Shown here piece after piece: positions 17,956 to 25,872 of a DNA stretch of 55,122 nt. This stretch comes from Candidatus Binataceae bacterium. Lineage in GTDB: Bacteria; Desulfobacterota; Binatia; Binatales; Binataceae. The stretch lies in the NCBI GenBank assembly GCA_035508495.1, contig DATJMX010000069.1, forward strand, positions 1-55,122, written 5' to 3'. Positions within the stretch are counted from its first letter, which is position 1. Each line of letters begins with the position of its first letter. The translations under genes were made by a program, and so were the position numbers. Below the pieces are notes generated by a model that saw only the letters and a list, made by a program, of their open reading frames with translations, was not told where the DNA came from and did not search any database.

Positions 17956-18513
17956 GTGAAAGTGACGAGGACAAAGTTTGACGGCGTGCTGTTGATCGAA
18001 CCGGACGTGTTTCGCGACGATCGGGGCTTTTTCTTCGAGACCTACCAGCGCCGCAAGTATCGCGAGATCGGAATCGACCTCGACTTCGTCCAGGACAATC
18101 ACTCGCGCTCGGCGCGCGGCGCAATCCGCGGCATCCACGCACAAGTCACGCATCCGCAGGGCAAGCTCGTGCGCGTATTGATGGGCGAGATCTTCGACGT
18201 CGTGGTTGATATCCGCCGCGGCTCACCAAGCTTCGCGCAATGGATCGGTTTGTCGCTGAGCGCGGCCAACTTTCTGCAATGCTACGTGCCACCCGGCTTC
18301 GCGCACGCGTTCTGCGTCGTCAGTGATTTCGCCGAGGTCGAGTACAAGTGCACCGATTTCTACCACCCGAACGACGAGCTGCGAATCATCTGGAACGATC
18401 CGACCATCGGCGTTAAATGGCCAGTCACCGAACCGATCCTGTCCGCCGGAGACGAGGCGGCGCGCCGGCTCGAGGATCTGCTCGACAAGCTGCCCAGGTT
18501 CGAGGGTCAGTAG
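17956..18513 (+). CDS. rfbC: dTDP-4-dehydrorhamnose 3,5-epimerase
   Basis: A 185-residue cupin-fold epimerase, third enzyme of dTDP-L-rhamnose synthesis. Visible signatures are DGVLLIEPDVFRDDRGFFFE, the FVQDNHSRSARGAIRGIHAQ segment with the catalytic His, PQGKLVRVLMGEIFDVVVDI, and PPGFAHAFCVVSDFAEVEYK followed by C-T-D-x-Y. The usual RGLHYQ is RGIHAQ here, a mild deviation. The start is GTG 17956. It ends 2 nt before the rfbD start, so the two are coupled. rfbA and rfbB are not in the window. Confidence 0.92.
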   Translation: MKVTRTKFDGVLLIEPDVFRDDRGFFFETYQRRKYREIGIDLDFVQDNHSRSARGAIRGIHAQVTHPQGKLVRVLMGEIFDVVVDIRRGSPSFAQWIGLSLSAANFLQCYVPPGFAHAFCVVSDFAEVEYKCTDFYHPNDELRIIWNDPTIGVKWPVTEPILSAGDEAARRLEDLLDKLPRFEGQ

Positions 18514-18515
18514 CG

Positions 18516-19349
18516 ATGCGCATCCTGGTCACAGGTGCAGACGGACAACTTGGACGTTCGCTGTCGCGCGCGCTCGATCAGCATCAAGTAACGGGTCGAA
18601 CGCATGCGGAACTCGACATCACTGATGCTGATGCAGTTCGCGCGGCGATCGTAGCGGTCGCGCCCGACGTGGTTATCAACGCCGCGGCATACAACGACGT
18701 CGACGGTGCCGAGAGCCATGCTGAGCTGGCTGAGGCCGTCAACGTTCGCGGCCCCCGTATCCTCGCTCTCGAATCGACCGCCCTGGGGATAGCGATCGTT
18801 CATGTTTCCACCGACTATGTCTTCGACGGCCGCACCAGTCGTCCATATTGCGAACACGATGCGCCCAATCCTCTCTCCGCGTATGGCCGCAGCAAACTGG
18901 CTGGCGAGATCGCGGTGATGGATGCGAATCCGATGCACTTCATCGTCCGCACTGCGTGGCTGTTCGCGGCAAATGGAAAGAACTTTCTAAATTCGATGCG
19001 GGCGCGGGCGGAGCGGAGCGAATTGCGCGTGGTTGCCGATCAGTTCGGCTCGCCGACATATGCTCCTCATCTTGCGCGAGGCATCGCACGCCTGATCGAT
19101 ACCGACGCCTACGGCCTCTACCATATGGCCGGCTCGGGCGGCACTTCCAGATACGATCTCGTGCACCACCTTTTTGCGCTGCTCGGCATCAAGACCAGGC
19201 TCGTGCCTGTCAGCCAGAGTGAATTTCCCGTGGCCGCAACGAGACCTCCTTACAGCGTGCTCGCGACGATCCGCGATGCCGAATTCGTCCTGCCGCCCTG
19301 GCAAGACGGCGTGAGCGCCTTCGCGAACGAGGTCCGCCAACGCATCTGA
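18516..19349 (+). CDS. rfbD: dTDP-4-dehydrorhamnose reductase
   Basis: A 277-residue SDR-fold reductase that makes dTDP-L-rhamnose. It has the NAD(P)-binding start MRILVTGADGQLGRSL, the NAAAYNDVDGAE motif, VSTDYVFDG, and the Y-x3-K catalytic pair in AYGRSKLAGE. The FIVRTAWLFAANGKNF segment is typical of the family. The start is the ATG 2 nt after the rfbC stop; an open frame extends further upstream but lies inside rfbC. The rfbC-rfbD pair supplies rhamnose for lipopolysaccharide or other glycans. It is followed after 78 nt by the ion-channel gene. Confidence 0.93.
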   Translation: MRILVTGADGQLGRSLSRALDQHQVTGRTHAELDITDADAVRAAIVAVAPDVVINAAAYNDVDGAESHAELAEAVNVRGPRILALESTALGIAIVHVSTDYVFDGRTSRPYCEHDAPNPLSAYGRSKLAGEIAVMDANPMHFIVRTAWLFAANGKNFLNSMRARAERSELRVVADQFGSPTYAPHLARGIARLIDTDAYGLYHMAGSGGTSRYDLVHHLFALLGIKTRLVPVSQSEFPVAATRPPYSVLATIRDAEFVLPPWQDGVSAFANEVRQRI

Positions 19350-19427
19350 GCGGATGGCTATAGTCGCCACCACGGCTATTGCGCTTGACCGCTTCGCGAT
19401 GTCGCCCTATGTAAGCTCACCAGCTTT

Positions 19428-20510
19428 GTGATCGATAACAGACAGGTGCTGAAGACTCGCACGATAGTTATCGCGGCGCTATTTCTCGTCGCATTTTGCC
19501 TATGCGGTCGCGCGGAAGCGGCGCTGTCAGCAGCCAACGCACCGGCGGCCAACTCATTACTCAGTCCGCCTCAAACCGACGGCCAGTTGATCCCGGTTGC
19601 GATCGCAATGCGCATCATAAACCTTTCGGATATCGACGAGGTTACTCAACGCTTCCGAATGGTGGGCTATCTGGTGGCCGAATGGAAGGACGATCGCCTC
19701 GCGTTTACGCCTTCGGCCCCGTGGGAAAAGTTCCGCGTCTATGCGGCTGACCAAGTCTGGTGTCCGCACTTCGATTTCGTCAATGGCGTTGCCCCCCACG
19801 AGGCGCACGACGTTACGATGCGCGTATTTCTCGACGGGACCGTGAGGTATTCGGAGCGCTCCAGCGCCGAACTCTCCAACGTTTTCAATCTGCGAACCTT
19901 TCCCTTCGACCGGCAAACTCTTGAAATCCTGATCCATCAGACAGCGGCTGAGGATAGAGTGGTCGCGCTCTCCGAGCTGCACGGCGAAAAATCCTTGAGC
20001 GCCGAACCGCGGGTCTATTCAGAGCTGGCGCAATGGCAAATGACCGGCGCCGATTCGAGCGTCGAGGAAATTCCCGGCATCGGAGGCGAACCTATTACCG
20101 AAGTTCGCTTCAGCGTTTCGATGGTCCGTCGCTACAACTTTTATATCTGGAAGGTTTTTCTGCCGCTGCTCTTGATGGTCGTGCTATCGTGGACCGTGCT
20201 CTGGGTCGATCCGACTGAGTTGAGCGCTCAAACCACTATTTCGGTCACCACTATTCTCACCGTCATCGCATTCGCATTTGCAATCCAGGCCAACCTGCCG
20301 AAGGTGCCTTATCTCACCTTCATCGACCTGTTTTTTCTCGTCTGTTATCTGTTCGTCTTCCTTACTGCGATCGAAATCACCGCGGTACATATCGCTGGAC
20401 GCTCGGGACATATCGCGCGCGCGCGCCGTCTAATTCGCACCTTCCGGCTGGTATTGCCAATCTCATTCGCGGCGATCATTCTGCTTATCATTATTTACTC
20501 ATTTCACTAA
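19428..20510 (+). CDS. Pentameric ligand-gated ion channel (Cys-loop receptor) homologue
   Basis: A 360-residue exported membrane protein with the architecture of prokaryotic pLGICs such as GLIC and ELIC. It has a signal peptide (about 1-32), a beta-sandwich extracellular domain (about 50-232), and four TM helices: TM1 at about 237-260 (FYIWKVFLPLLLMVVLSW), TM2 at about 265-288, TM3 at about 295-322 and TM4 at about 338-358. Between TM1 and TM2, DPTELSAQTTISVTTILT matches the pore-lining region. The Cys-loop equivalent carries the conserved F-P-F-D (158-161, NLRTFPFDRQ) without flanking cysteines, as in other bacterial members. RRYNFYIWK before TM1 is also family-typical. The start is GTG. 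The ligand cannot be read from sequence. Confidence 0.9.
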   Translation: MIDNRQVLKTRTIVIAALFLVAFCLCGRAEAALSAANAPAANSLLSPPQTDGQLIPVAIAMRIINLSDIDEVTQRFRMVGYLVAEWKDDRLAFTPSAPWEKFRVYAADQVWCPHFDFVNGVAPHEAHDVTMRVFLDGTVRYSERSSAELSNVFNLRTFPFDRQTLEILIHQTAAEDRVVALSELHGEKSLSAEPRVYSELAQWQMTGADSSVEEIPGIGGEPITEVRFSVSMVRRYNFYIWKVFLPLLLMVVLSWTVLWVDPTELSAQTTISVTTILTVIAFAFAIQANLPKVPYLTFIDLFFLVCYLFVFLTAIEITAVHIAGRSGHIARARRLIRTFRLVLPISFAAIILLIIIYSFH

Positions 20511-20534
20511 TCAGGAAGAAGCAAGCTCCGCAGG

Positions 20535-21575
20535 ATGAACAAAATGACACTCGACTTCGGCCTTTTCGATCATCTCGAGCGACTTGATATTCCACTGGAG
20601 CAACTTTACGCGCAGCGGCTTGATCTGATTGTGGCTGCCGAGACCGCGGGTTTCTTCTGCTATCATCTGGCGGAGCATCACGCGACACCGCTCGGCTGCG
20701 CTCCGTCACCTGGCCTCTTCCTCGCTTCCGTCGCGGCGCGCACGCATCGAATTCACTTCGGGCCGTTGGTCTATCTGCTACCCTTGTATGATCCGATGCG
20801 ACTTGCGGAAGAGATTTGCATGCTCGATCAAATGAGCGGCGGCCGGTTCGAGGTTGGTGTCGGCCGCGGCGCATCGCCATTTGAGCTCGCTTACTTCAAT
20901 GTAAACTTTCTCCAATCGCGCGCGATGTTTGACGAGGCGCTGCAGGTACTCGTCTCAGCGCTGCGTAGTCATAGAGTGTCATACGAGGGACGCTACTATC
21001 GTTATGCCGATGCGCCGCTGGAGCTCGCGCCCAAGCAGAACCCGAATCCGCCTTTCTGGTATGGTGCCTCTTCGCCGAGCGCAATTGCATATTCGGCGCG
21101 GCATGGAATGAATGTCGTAACCGGTGGCCCCAACGCCATCCTCAAGGCCGGGTTCGAAGCTTATCGTTCGATGCGCGAGACAAGTCGTAACAGCGACGAC
21201 GATCTAAATCCGCAAGTCGCAGTGCCGAAGTTCGGCGGTGTCCGTCACTGTTTCGTCGCCAAGACCGACGCCGAAGCGATGGAAATCGCGCGCCCAGCCT
21301 ATCGCCATTACTACGCAAACATCACCAAGCTGTGGCGCGATTTCAACACGGTGCCAATTATATTTACTGACGATCTGGATCGCGCCATCAAAGGCGAGGC
21401 TGCGATCATCGGCTCACCGGCGACGGTGCGCGATAAAGTTACCGCCTACGCCGAGCAGAGCGGATGCAATTACCTGGTTCTGTCATTTGCCTGGGGAAGC
21501 CTGACCTACGAGCATTCGCGCCGCTCGCTCGACTTATTCGCAAGCGAAGTAATGCCTCATTTCGTCGAAAGCTGA
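20535..21575 (+). CDS. Luciferase-like (LLM class) flavin-dependent oxidoreductase
   Basis: A 346-residue TIM-barrel flavin monooxygenase of the bacterial luciferase superfamily. Family signs are the FGLFDH start, ETAGFFCYHLAEHH, RIHFGPLVYLLPLYDPMRLA, EICMLDQMSGGRFEVGVGRG and a Q-N-P-x-P-P-F-W-Y-G segment. It would use reduced FMN (or F420) and oxygen or another acceptor on an unidentified organic substrate. It starts 24 nt after the ion-channel gene and is followed 15 nt later by a BAAT-like hydrolase, so all three may be co-transcribed. Two other LLM proteins lie at 33102 and 34223. Confidence 0.87.
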   Translation: MNKMTLDFGLFDHLERLDIPLEQLYAQRLDLIVAAETAGFFCYHLAEHHATPLGCAPSPGLFLASVAARTHRIHFGPLVYLLPLYDPMRLAEEICMLDQMSGGRFEVGVGRGASPFELAYFNVNFLQSRAMFDEALQVLVSALRSHRVSYEGRYYRYADAPLELAPKQNPNPPFWYGASSPSAIAYSARHGMNVVTGGPNAILKAGFEAYRSMRETSRNSDDDLNPQVAVPKFGGVRHCFVAKTDAEAMEIARPAYRHYYANITKLWRDFNTVPIIFTDDLDRAIKGEAAIIGSPATVRDKVTAYAEQSGCNYLVLSFAWGSLTYEHSRRSLDLFASEVMPHFVES

Positions 21576-21590
21576 GCAGCAGCACCGGAT

Positions 21591-22424
21591 ATGGACGTTC
21601 ACGAGCAACTACTCACTGGCGAAGTGCAGGGCGCGTTGCTGACGCCTGAGCGACCAGGCGGTTTAGGGGTGATAGTACTCGGCGGATCGAGCGGCCGCGT
21701 GGACGTCGCGCGAGCCAGCCTCTTCGCATCCCGCGGCGCAACAGCACTGGCACTGCGCTGGTTCGGTGGTGCGGGACAGTCTCCCGTTATCGCGGAGATT
21801 CCGCTGGAACGGTTCATAGCAGCTACAGACAGACTGATTGATCTGGGATGCGACAGAATCGCTTTCGTCGGTACATCGCGAGGCGCGGAAGCTGCGCTGC
21901 TGGTGGCGATCGAAGATCCTCGCGTCGATGTGGCCGTCGCGATCAGTCCATCTTCCGTAGTATGGGCGGGCGACGTATGGCCGCCGCGCTCGTCATGGAC
22001 CCGTAACGGAACGCCCCTGCCGTTCGTTCACTACGATGTTGAAAACATGCCTGTGCGAGGCGACCAACCCGTGTCGTATCGTCGTTACGCGGAGAGCAGC
22101 CTCGCGCGTTTCGCCGACGAAGTCCCAGCAGCCTCAATCGCGATTGAAAATGCACGCGCTCAAGTAGCCCTTGTCGCCGGCGCTGATGACGCGCTTTGGC
22201 CTTCCGACGTTTGCGCGCGCGCACTCGCCGATCGACTCACGGCGACCGGAAAGAATCCTGTGTTAGTCACTCATCCGGATGCCGGCCATCGAGTCTTGCT
22301 GCCCGGTGAAACAACCCCGCGATCCACGCTGAACGCACACGGCGGCAATGACGATGCGGATCGTGCGCTCGGCGCCGCCGCGTGGACAGCAATCGAATTG
22401 CTGTTGCGCTTTCCATCTCCATGA
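21591..22424 (+). CDS. BAAT-type acyl-CoA thioester hydrolase domain protein
   Basis: A 277-residue alpha/beta-hydrolase fold resembling the C-terminal catalytic domain of bile acid-CoA:amino acid N-acyltransferase and acyl-CoA thioesterases. The nucleophile elbow is Ser96 in FVGTSRGAEAAL; the G-x-S-x-G-A-E pattern is the BAAT signature. The oxyanion side is GVIVLGGSSG. The acid is probably an Asp in AGADDALWPS and the base the His in HPDAGHRVLLPGET. The N-terminal thioesterase beta-domain of full BAAT proteins is missing, a common arrangement in bacteria. It is likely in an operon with the upstream flavin monooxygenase. The acyl substrate is unknown. Confidence 0.72.
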   Translation: MDVHEQLLTGEVQGALLTPERPGGLGVIVLGGSSGRVDVARASLFASRGATALALRWFGGAGQSPVIAEIPLERFIAATDRLIDLGCDRIAFVGTSRGAEAALLVAIEDPRVDVAVAISPSSVVWAGDVWPPRSSWTRNGTPLPFVHYDVENMPVRGDQPVSYRRYAESSLARFADEVPAASIAIENARAQVALVAGADDALWPSDVCARALADRLTATGKNPVLVTHPDAGHRVLLPGETTPRSTLNAHGGNDDADRALGAAAWTAIELLLRFPSP

Positions 22425-22774
22425 CCTTCCGAACCACACTGAGTAGCTTGATATTAGCTATTTAGATTCCGCCGTTTACTGAAAATACAGACCGGTATAG
22501 TTTACCAGTCACTTTGTTGACTCCGAGCTGCAGTGAATCACCTGATCGTAGTCCATAGAAGTTTCTCTAGTAGATAGAATTTTCTAGCGATGCCGAGCCA
22601 CCGAGCCCGTGCGGGCAGCAGGCTGATGCCTCTTTGGTCAGAAGCCGGATGCTCTGAACGATCGCTTCGAGCGCTACCTGTCAAATTCCGGCGTGCAAAT
22701 TTCAATTAAGCGGTTCGGTCTGTAATTTGCAGACGCTCCATTTCCCATCACGGCTCTGGGAGGAGCTTCTAGTT
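22425..22774. other. Intergenic leader region upstream of the exported amidase
   Basis: These 350 bases hold no credible gene. The first half is distinctly more AT-rich than its surroundings, which fits promoter DNA. A TTGACT box occurs near 22515, but I see no convincing -10 at the right spacing. A short GCCCG-TG-CGGGC dyad lies near 22608. The ribosome-binding site of the amidase, GGGAGGAG at 22758-22765, closes the region. Confidence 0.5.
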
Positions 22775-24817
22775 ATGTTTATGCGTTTGCGCGGCCCGCG
22801 AGGGCTGAAGGCGGGATTGCGTCCGGCGATCCTTGCCATGGGTTTGTCTACGCTCGCAGGTGCAATGCCTGCGCGCGCAGGTTCGGTTCCAGTCTTGCCT
22901 GCACCGTTCAGCTTACCGGTGCTGCCGTTTCCGCTGCCCAAGTTGCCATTCGGATCGAAGTTTCATCTGCTCGACGCGACCATCGATGATGTCCAAACAG
23001 CTATCAAGGAGCATCAGTTAACCTGCACAGAACTGGTCGAGTACTATCTCGCACGAATCAAGGCCTACAACGGAGTATGTGTCGATCAGCCGAATGGGCA
23101 GCTCGGCGCGATCACCGTCGAACCCAACGTCAATCAAGTCAATGCCCTGATGACGCTGAATTTGCGGCCCGCGAACCGAATGCTGTTCGGTTTCGATGCG
23201 CATCATGCGCGCAGCCAGACTGATCTGGTGGACGGCGATCCGAGCATGCCCGACGCGCTTGAAACGGCGGCCGCCGAGGACGCCTCGTTCAAGAGAACAG
23301 GCAAGATGAGTTCGCTCTTCTGCGTGCCAATGGCGATCAAGGACGAGTACGATACCTTCGATATGCGCACCACGAGCGGCGCTGATGCTCCCTATGCGAA
23401 TGATCGTCCGCCCAAGGATTCGGTGTTCGTGACGCGCTTGCGTAATGCCGGCGCGATCATCCTCGCCAAGACCAACATGGGAGAGTATGCATCCGGCAGC
23501 GACCGCAGCTCGTGGGGCGGCGTGATGTGCAATGCCTACGATTCCACGCGCAGTGCGGGCCATTCGAGCACCGGTGTCGGCCTTGCGATTACTACCAACA
23601 TGGCGATGTGCGGGATCGGCGAGGAATCCGGCGGATCGATCATTCATCCCGCCAACTGGAGCGACGATGTCGGCCTCGCCCCCACGCAGGAGCTGGTGCC
23701 GCGAACCGGCATGATCCAGGCTTCACTTTATAACGATCGCGTCGGTCCGATCTGCCGCACGGTGAACGACACCGCGAAAATCATGGACGTGATCGCGGGC
23801 TATGACCCCAGCGACGAGTTGACCGCCTTCAGCGTCGGCCAGATGCCCGACGCGCCCTATTCTTCGTTCACCGATCCGTCGACCTTGAAGGGATCGAAGC
23901 CGCTCGCGGGAATCCGCATCGGCGTGCTGCGCGAATGGGACGTGCCATGGACGATCGCCGATCAGGAATCGGTCGATCTGATGGAAAATGCCATTCCGGT
24001 CTTCGCCAAACTGGGCGCGACAATTGTCGATCCAGGTCCCAATAACAACTTGTTCGACGATGTCATCCCGCAGTTGTTCCCATATCTCGAATCAGCGACT
24101 TTCCAGAGCGATGAGCCGGGCCTGTTCTCGTCCAATTCGCAGATGAGCGAGATCCTGGCGCTGTGGTTCAACACCGCCCTCTATCCGAGCGACGTCGACG
24201 CACCCAATATCCGCAACCTCGGACCGTCGAACTCGACTGGCGAGCTGACATATGTTTTGAGCCGCTACCTGGAAAACCGCGGCGACGCGAACATCCAGAC
24301 GATCAACGATCTCGCTACCAAATCGAACTTCTGGGTAGATCCCAACATGGGAACGTCACAGCAATCGAGCCTCGCCAGCGCGGCAACCGTTACGACTCTG
24401 AGTGTGACTGCCAAACAGGTGCGCCGCTTCACGCTCGAGCAGATCGTGCGGCAGAAACTGGCCAAGGACAATATCGATGTAATAATCGCGCCGACGACTA
24501 CTATTCCGCCGTATGTGTTGACCGATCCCACCGAGCCGACAGTGCACAATCGGCCGAGCAATGGCTATTCGACACTCGGCGCAAACGGTATTCCGGAGCT
24601 CACGGTTCCTTCGAGCTTCACGACCGTTTCCTACGATCGCACGCGCCCGAACAATACCCTCGTGGGTCCCGTTTCAACCAAGCTGCCGTTCGGAATCCTG
24701 CTGCAAGGCGCGCCATTCAGCGAACCGCTCTTGTTGCACGTAGCAGCAGCCTACGAACAGGCAACGCACGGACGTGTCCCGCCGCCGCTGTTCCCGCCAG
24801 TTCCAGGAGAGCCGTAA
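22775..24817 (+). CDS. Exported amidase-signature family hydrolase
   Basis: A 680-residue protein with a signal peptide (MFMRLRGPRGLKAG, then a hydrophobic run to A-R-A-G) and an amidase-signature domain. The Ser-cisSer-Lys triad is visible: Lys189 in VPMAIKDEYDT, cis-Ser264 in SAGHSSTGVG and nucleophile Ser288 in GEESGGSIIHPA. The Ser spacing of 24 residues matches fatty-acid amide hydrolase. It is longer than cytoplasmic amidases (about 450-500) because of insertions around 75-175 and 380-520. The start is set by GGGAGGAG 9 nt upstream; an earlier in-frame ATG at 22727 has no such site. The periplasmic location suggests it attacks external amides or esters. It stands alone and is followed by a strong hairpin. 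Confidence 0.88.
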   Translation: MFMRLRGPRGLKAGLRPAILAMGLSTLAGAMPARAGSVPVLPAPFSLPVLPFPLPKLPFGSKFHLLDATIDDVQTAIKEHQLTCTELVEYYLARIKAYNGVCVDQPNGQLGAITVEPNVNQVNALMTLNLRPANRMLFGFDAHHARSQTDLVDGDPSMPDALETAAAEDASFKRTGKMSSLFCVPMAIKDEYDTFDMRTTSGADAPYANDRPPKDSVFVTRLRNAGAIILAKTNMGEYASGSDRSSWGGVMCNAYDSTRSAGHSSTGVGLAITTNMAMCGIGEESGGSIIHPANWSDDVGLAPTQELVPRTGMIQASLYNDRVGPICRTVNDTAKIMDVIAGYDPSDELTAFSVGQMPDAPYSSFTDPSTLKGSKPLAGIRIGVLREWDVPWTIADQESVDLMENAIPVFAKLGATIVDPGPNNNLFDDVIPQLFPYLESATFQSDEPGLFSSNSQMSEILALWFNTALYPSDVDAPNIRNLGPSNSTGELTYVLSRYLENRGDANIQTINDLATKSNFWVDPNMGTSQQSSLASAATVTTLSVTAKQVRRFTLEQIVRQKLAKDNIDVIIAPTTTIPPYVLTDPTEPTVHNRPSNGYSTLGANGIPELTVPSSFTTVSYDRTRPNNTLVGPVSTKLPFGILLQGAPFSEPLLLHVAAAYEQATHGRVPPPLFPPVPGEP

Positions 24818-24843
24818 TCCGCTATCCCCGGCCGAATAATCGT

Positions 24844-24871
24844 GGAGCCGCCGGCAGATGCCGGCGGCTCC
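24844..24871. terminator. Perfect 12-bp hairpin between convergent genes
   Basis: GGAGCCGCCGGC pairs without mismatch with GCCGGCGGCTCC around an AGAT tetraloop. It lies 26 nt after the amidase stop and 10 nt before the 3' end of the oppositely oriented DUF1329 pseudogene, where a bidirectional terminator would sit. No U-run follows in either direction, so termination would have to be factor-assisted. Confidence 0.5.
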
Positions 24872-24881
24872 GCATCCGCGG

Positions 24882-25651
24882 TTAATGTGATGTACTCGCC
24901 ATTCTGCCAGGATTGAAGAATTCCGGCGTTCCAGCGCGCTTGTTGATATACCAGCATTCGCGATCTGAGCCATGCGGAGCCGGAGTATAGACCACCGTCG
25001 AAAACCCGTCCTGCACATCCTCGTCGACCATCGCGGTCTCAAACACGCGCCGGAAGAAATAAATCGCTACCCTCGCATCCGGATAGGATCGGTCTCGATA
25101 CGCATAAAATAGCGCGAGCGTTTTCCATAGCTCGCCGCCAATCTTGTATTGGTCCGACGCAGTGACTACCCATGCTGCAGAATCGATATAGAGAACGCAC
25201 CGCGTAGCTATCCGTTTCGACATCGCGAATATCCACATCGTCGGTGAAGCCCGGGCGAAAAGTAAAGTTCCACATTACCTTGCCAGCAACCTGAGGATCC
25301 TTAGGATCAGCGCGAAAGGCTGACCCGCTACATAGTTCTCTAGGGTGCCGTCACGGGCCAGAGCCACCTGCGATGCGTATTTCTCAGTAGCTTCCTTATA
25401 CGGCGGCGGCCAGTCCAGGTGAGAGATCGGCACAATCTTCATTTGCATCCCCTGCTTGACGAGCAGCAGTTGCCGGGGCTGACGAGTCCAGCGACCTCCG
25501 ACGCGTTCGCCGGCGTAACCAGCTCACCGGGCTCGAGCTCCGCAGCCAATGCCGTGCGAGGCCGGAAAAGGAACACGAGCGCCGCGAAACCGGATAAAGA
25601 AAGGAGAAAGAGTGACAAGGGCTGCCCGACAGATCCTGGTCGCATAACCAC
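24882..25651 (-). pseudogene. Decayed DUF1329 (LolA-like) gene with deletion and frameshifts
   Basis: Reading from ATG 25649-25651, a signal peptide and a good DUF1329 start (GELVTPANASEVAGLVSPGN) run to about 25470. There one base is missing: the next conserved block (LLLVKQGMQMKIVP, then WPPPYKEATEKY) continues in another frame. A second shift occurs near 25310, before KVMWNFTFRPGFTDDVDIRD. At about 25205 the sequence jumps from ETDSYA straight to VLYIDSAAW. This drops about 200 codons that are present in the intact copy at 28217-29548 (its residues about 141-338). The C-terminal block (YIDSAAWVVTASDQY through DREC-WYIN) remains to a stop at 24882. The order of blocks is otherwise the same as in the two intact paralogues, so this is a third, dead copy. 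Confidence 0.88.
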
Positions 25652-25872
25652 TCCTGTCAGTCCGCCGATCTGTCAACTGTCTGTGAGAGGCATACACTCG
25701 GACGAGCGATACTGCAAACGAGATTTTCGCAGGTCAGATGCGAACATTTGGTGGCCTGCGGTTAGCTCGCTGATAGCAACCGCCTATGCAGCGTTTCCAT
25801 GGCATTGAGGTGCGAGCTGTCCATGTGTAAAGTAACGCTCTCGCATCATCAAGCGGAAAGGGGGTTCGTCTC
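25652..25872. promoter_or_regulatory. Divergent intergenic region with strong ribosome-binding site
   Basis: This spacer separates the DUF1329 pseudogene (leftward) from the third permease pair (rightward). A stop codon in the permease frame lies at 25828-25830. GGAAAGGGGG at 25855-25864 is the strongest Shine-Dalgarno-like run here and ends 8 nt before CTG 25873, which is why I start the permease there. No clear promoter boxes were identified. Confidence 0.5.

Noticed and set aside
18417..18515. Earlier start for rfbD inside rfbC
   Set aside because: The SDR Rossmann motif MRILVTGADGQLG begins at the ATG 2 nt after the rfbC stop.
22500..22700. Riboswitch upstream of the exported amidase
   Set aside because: The region is AT-rich with only weak dyads and no recognisable aptamer core.
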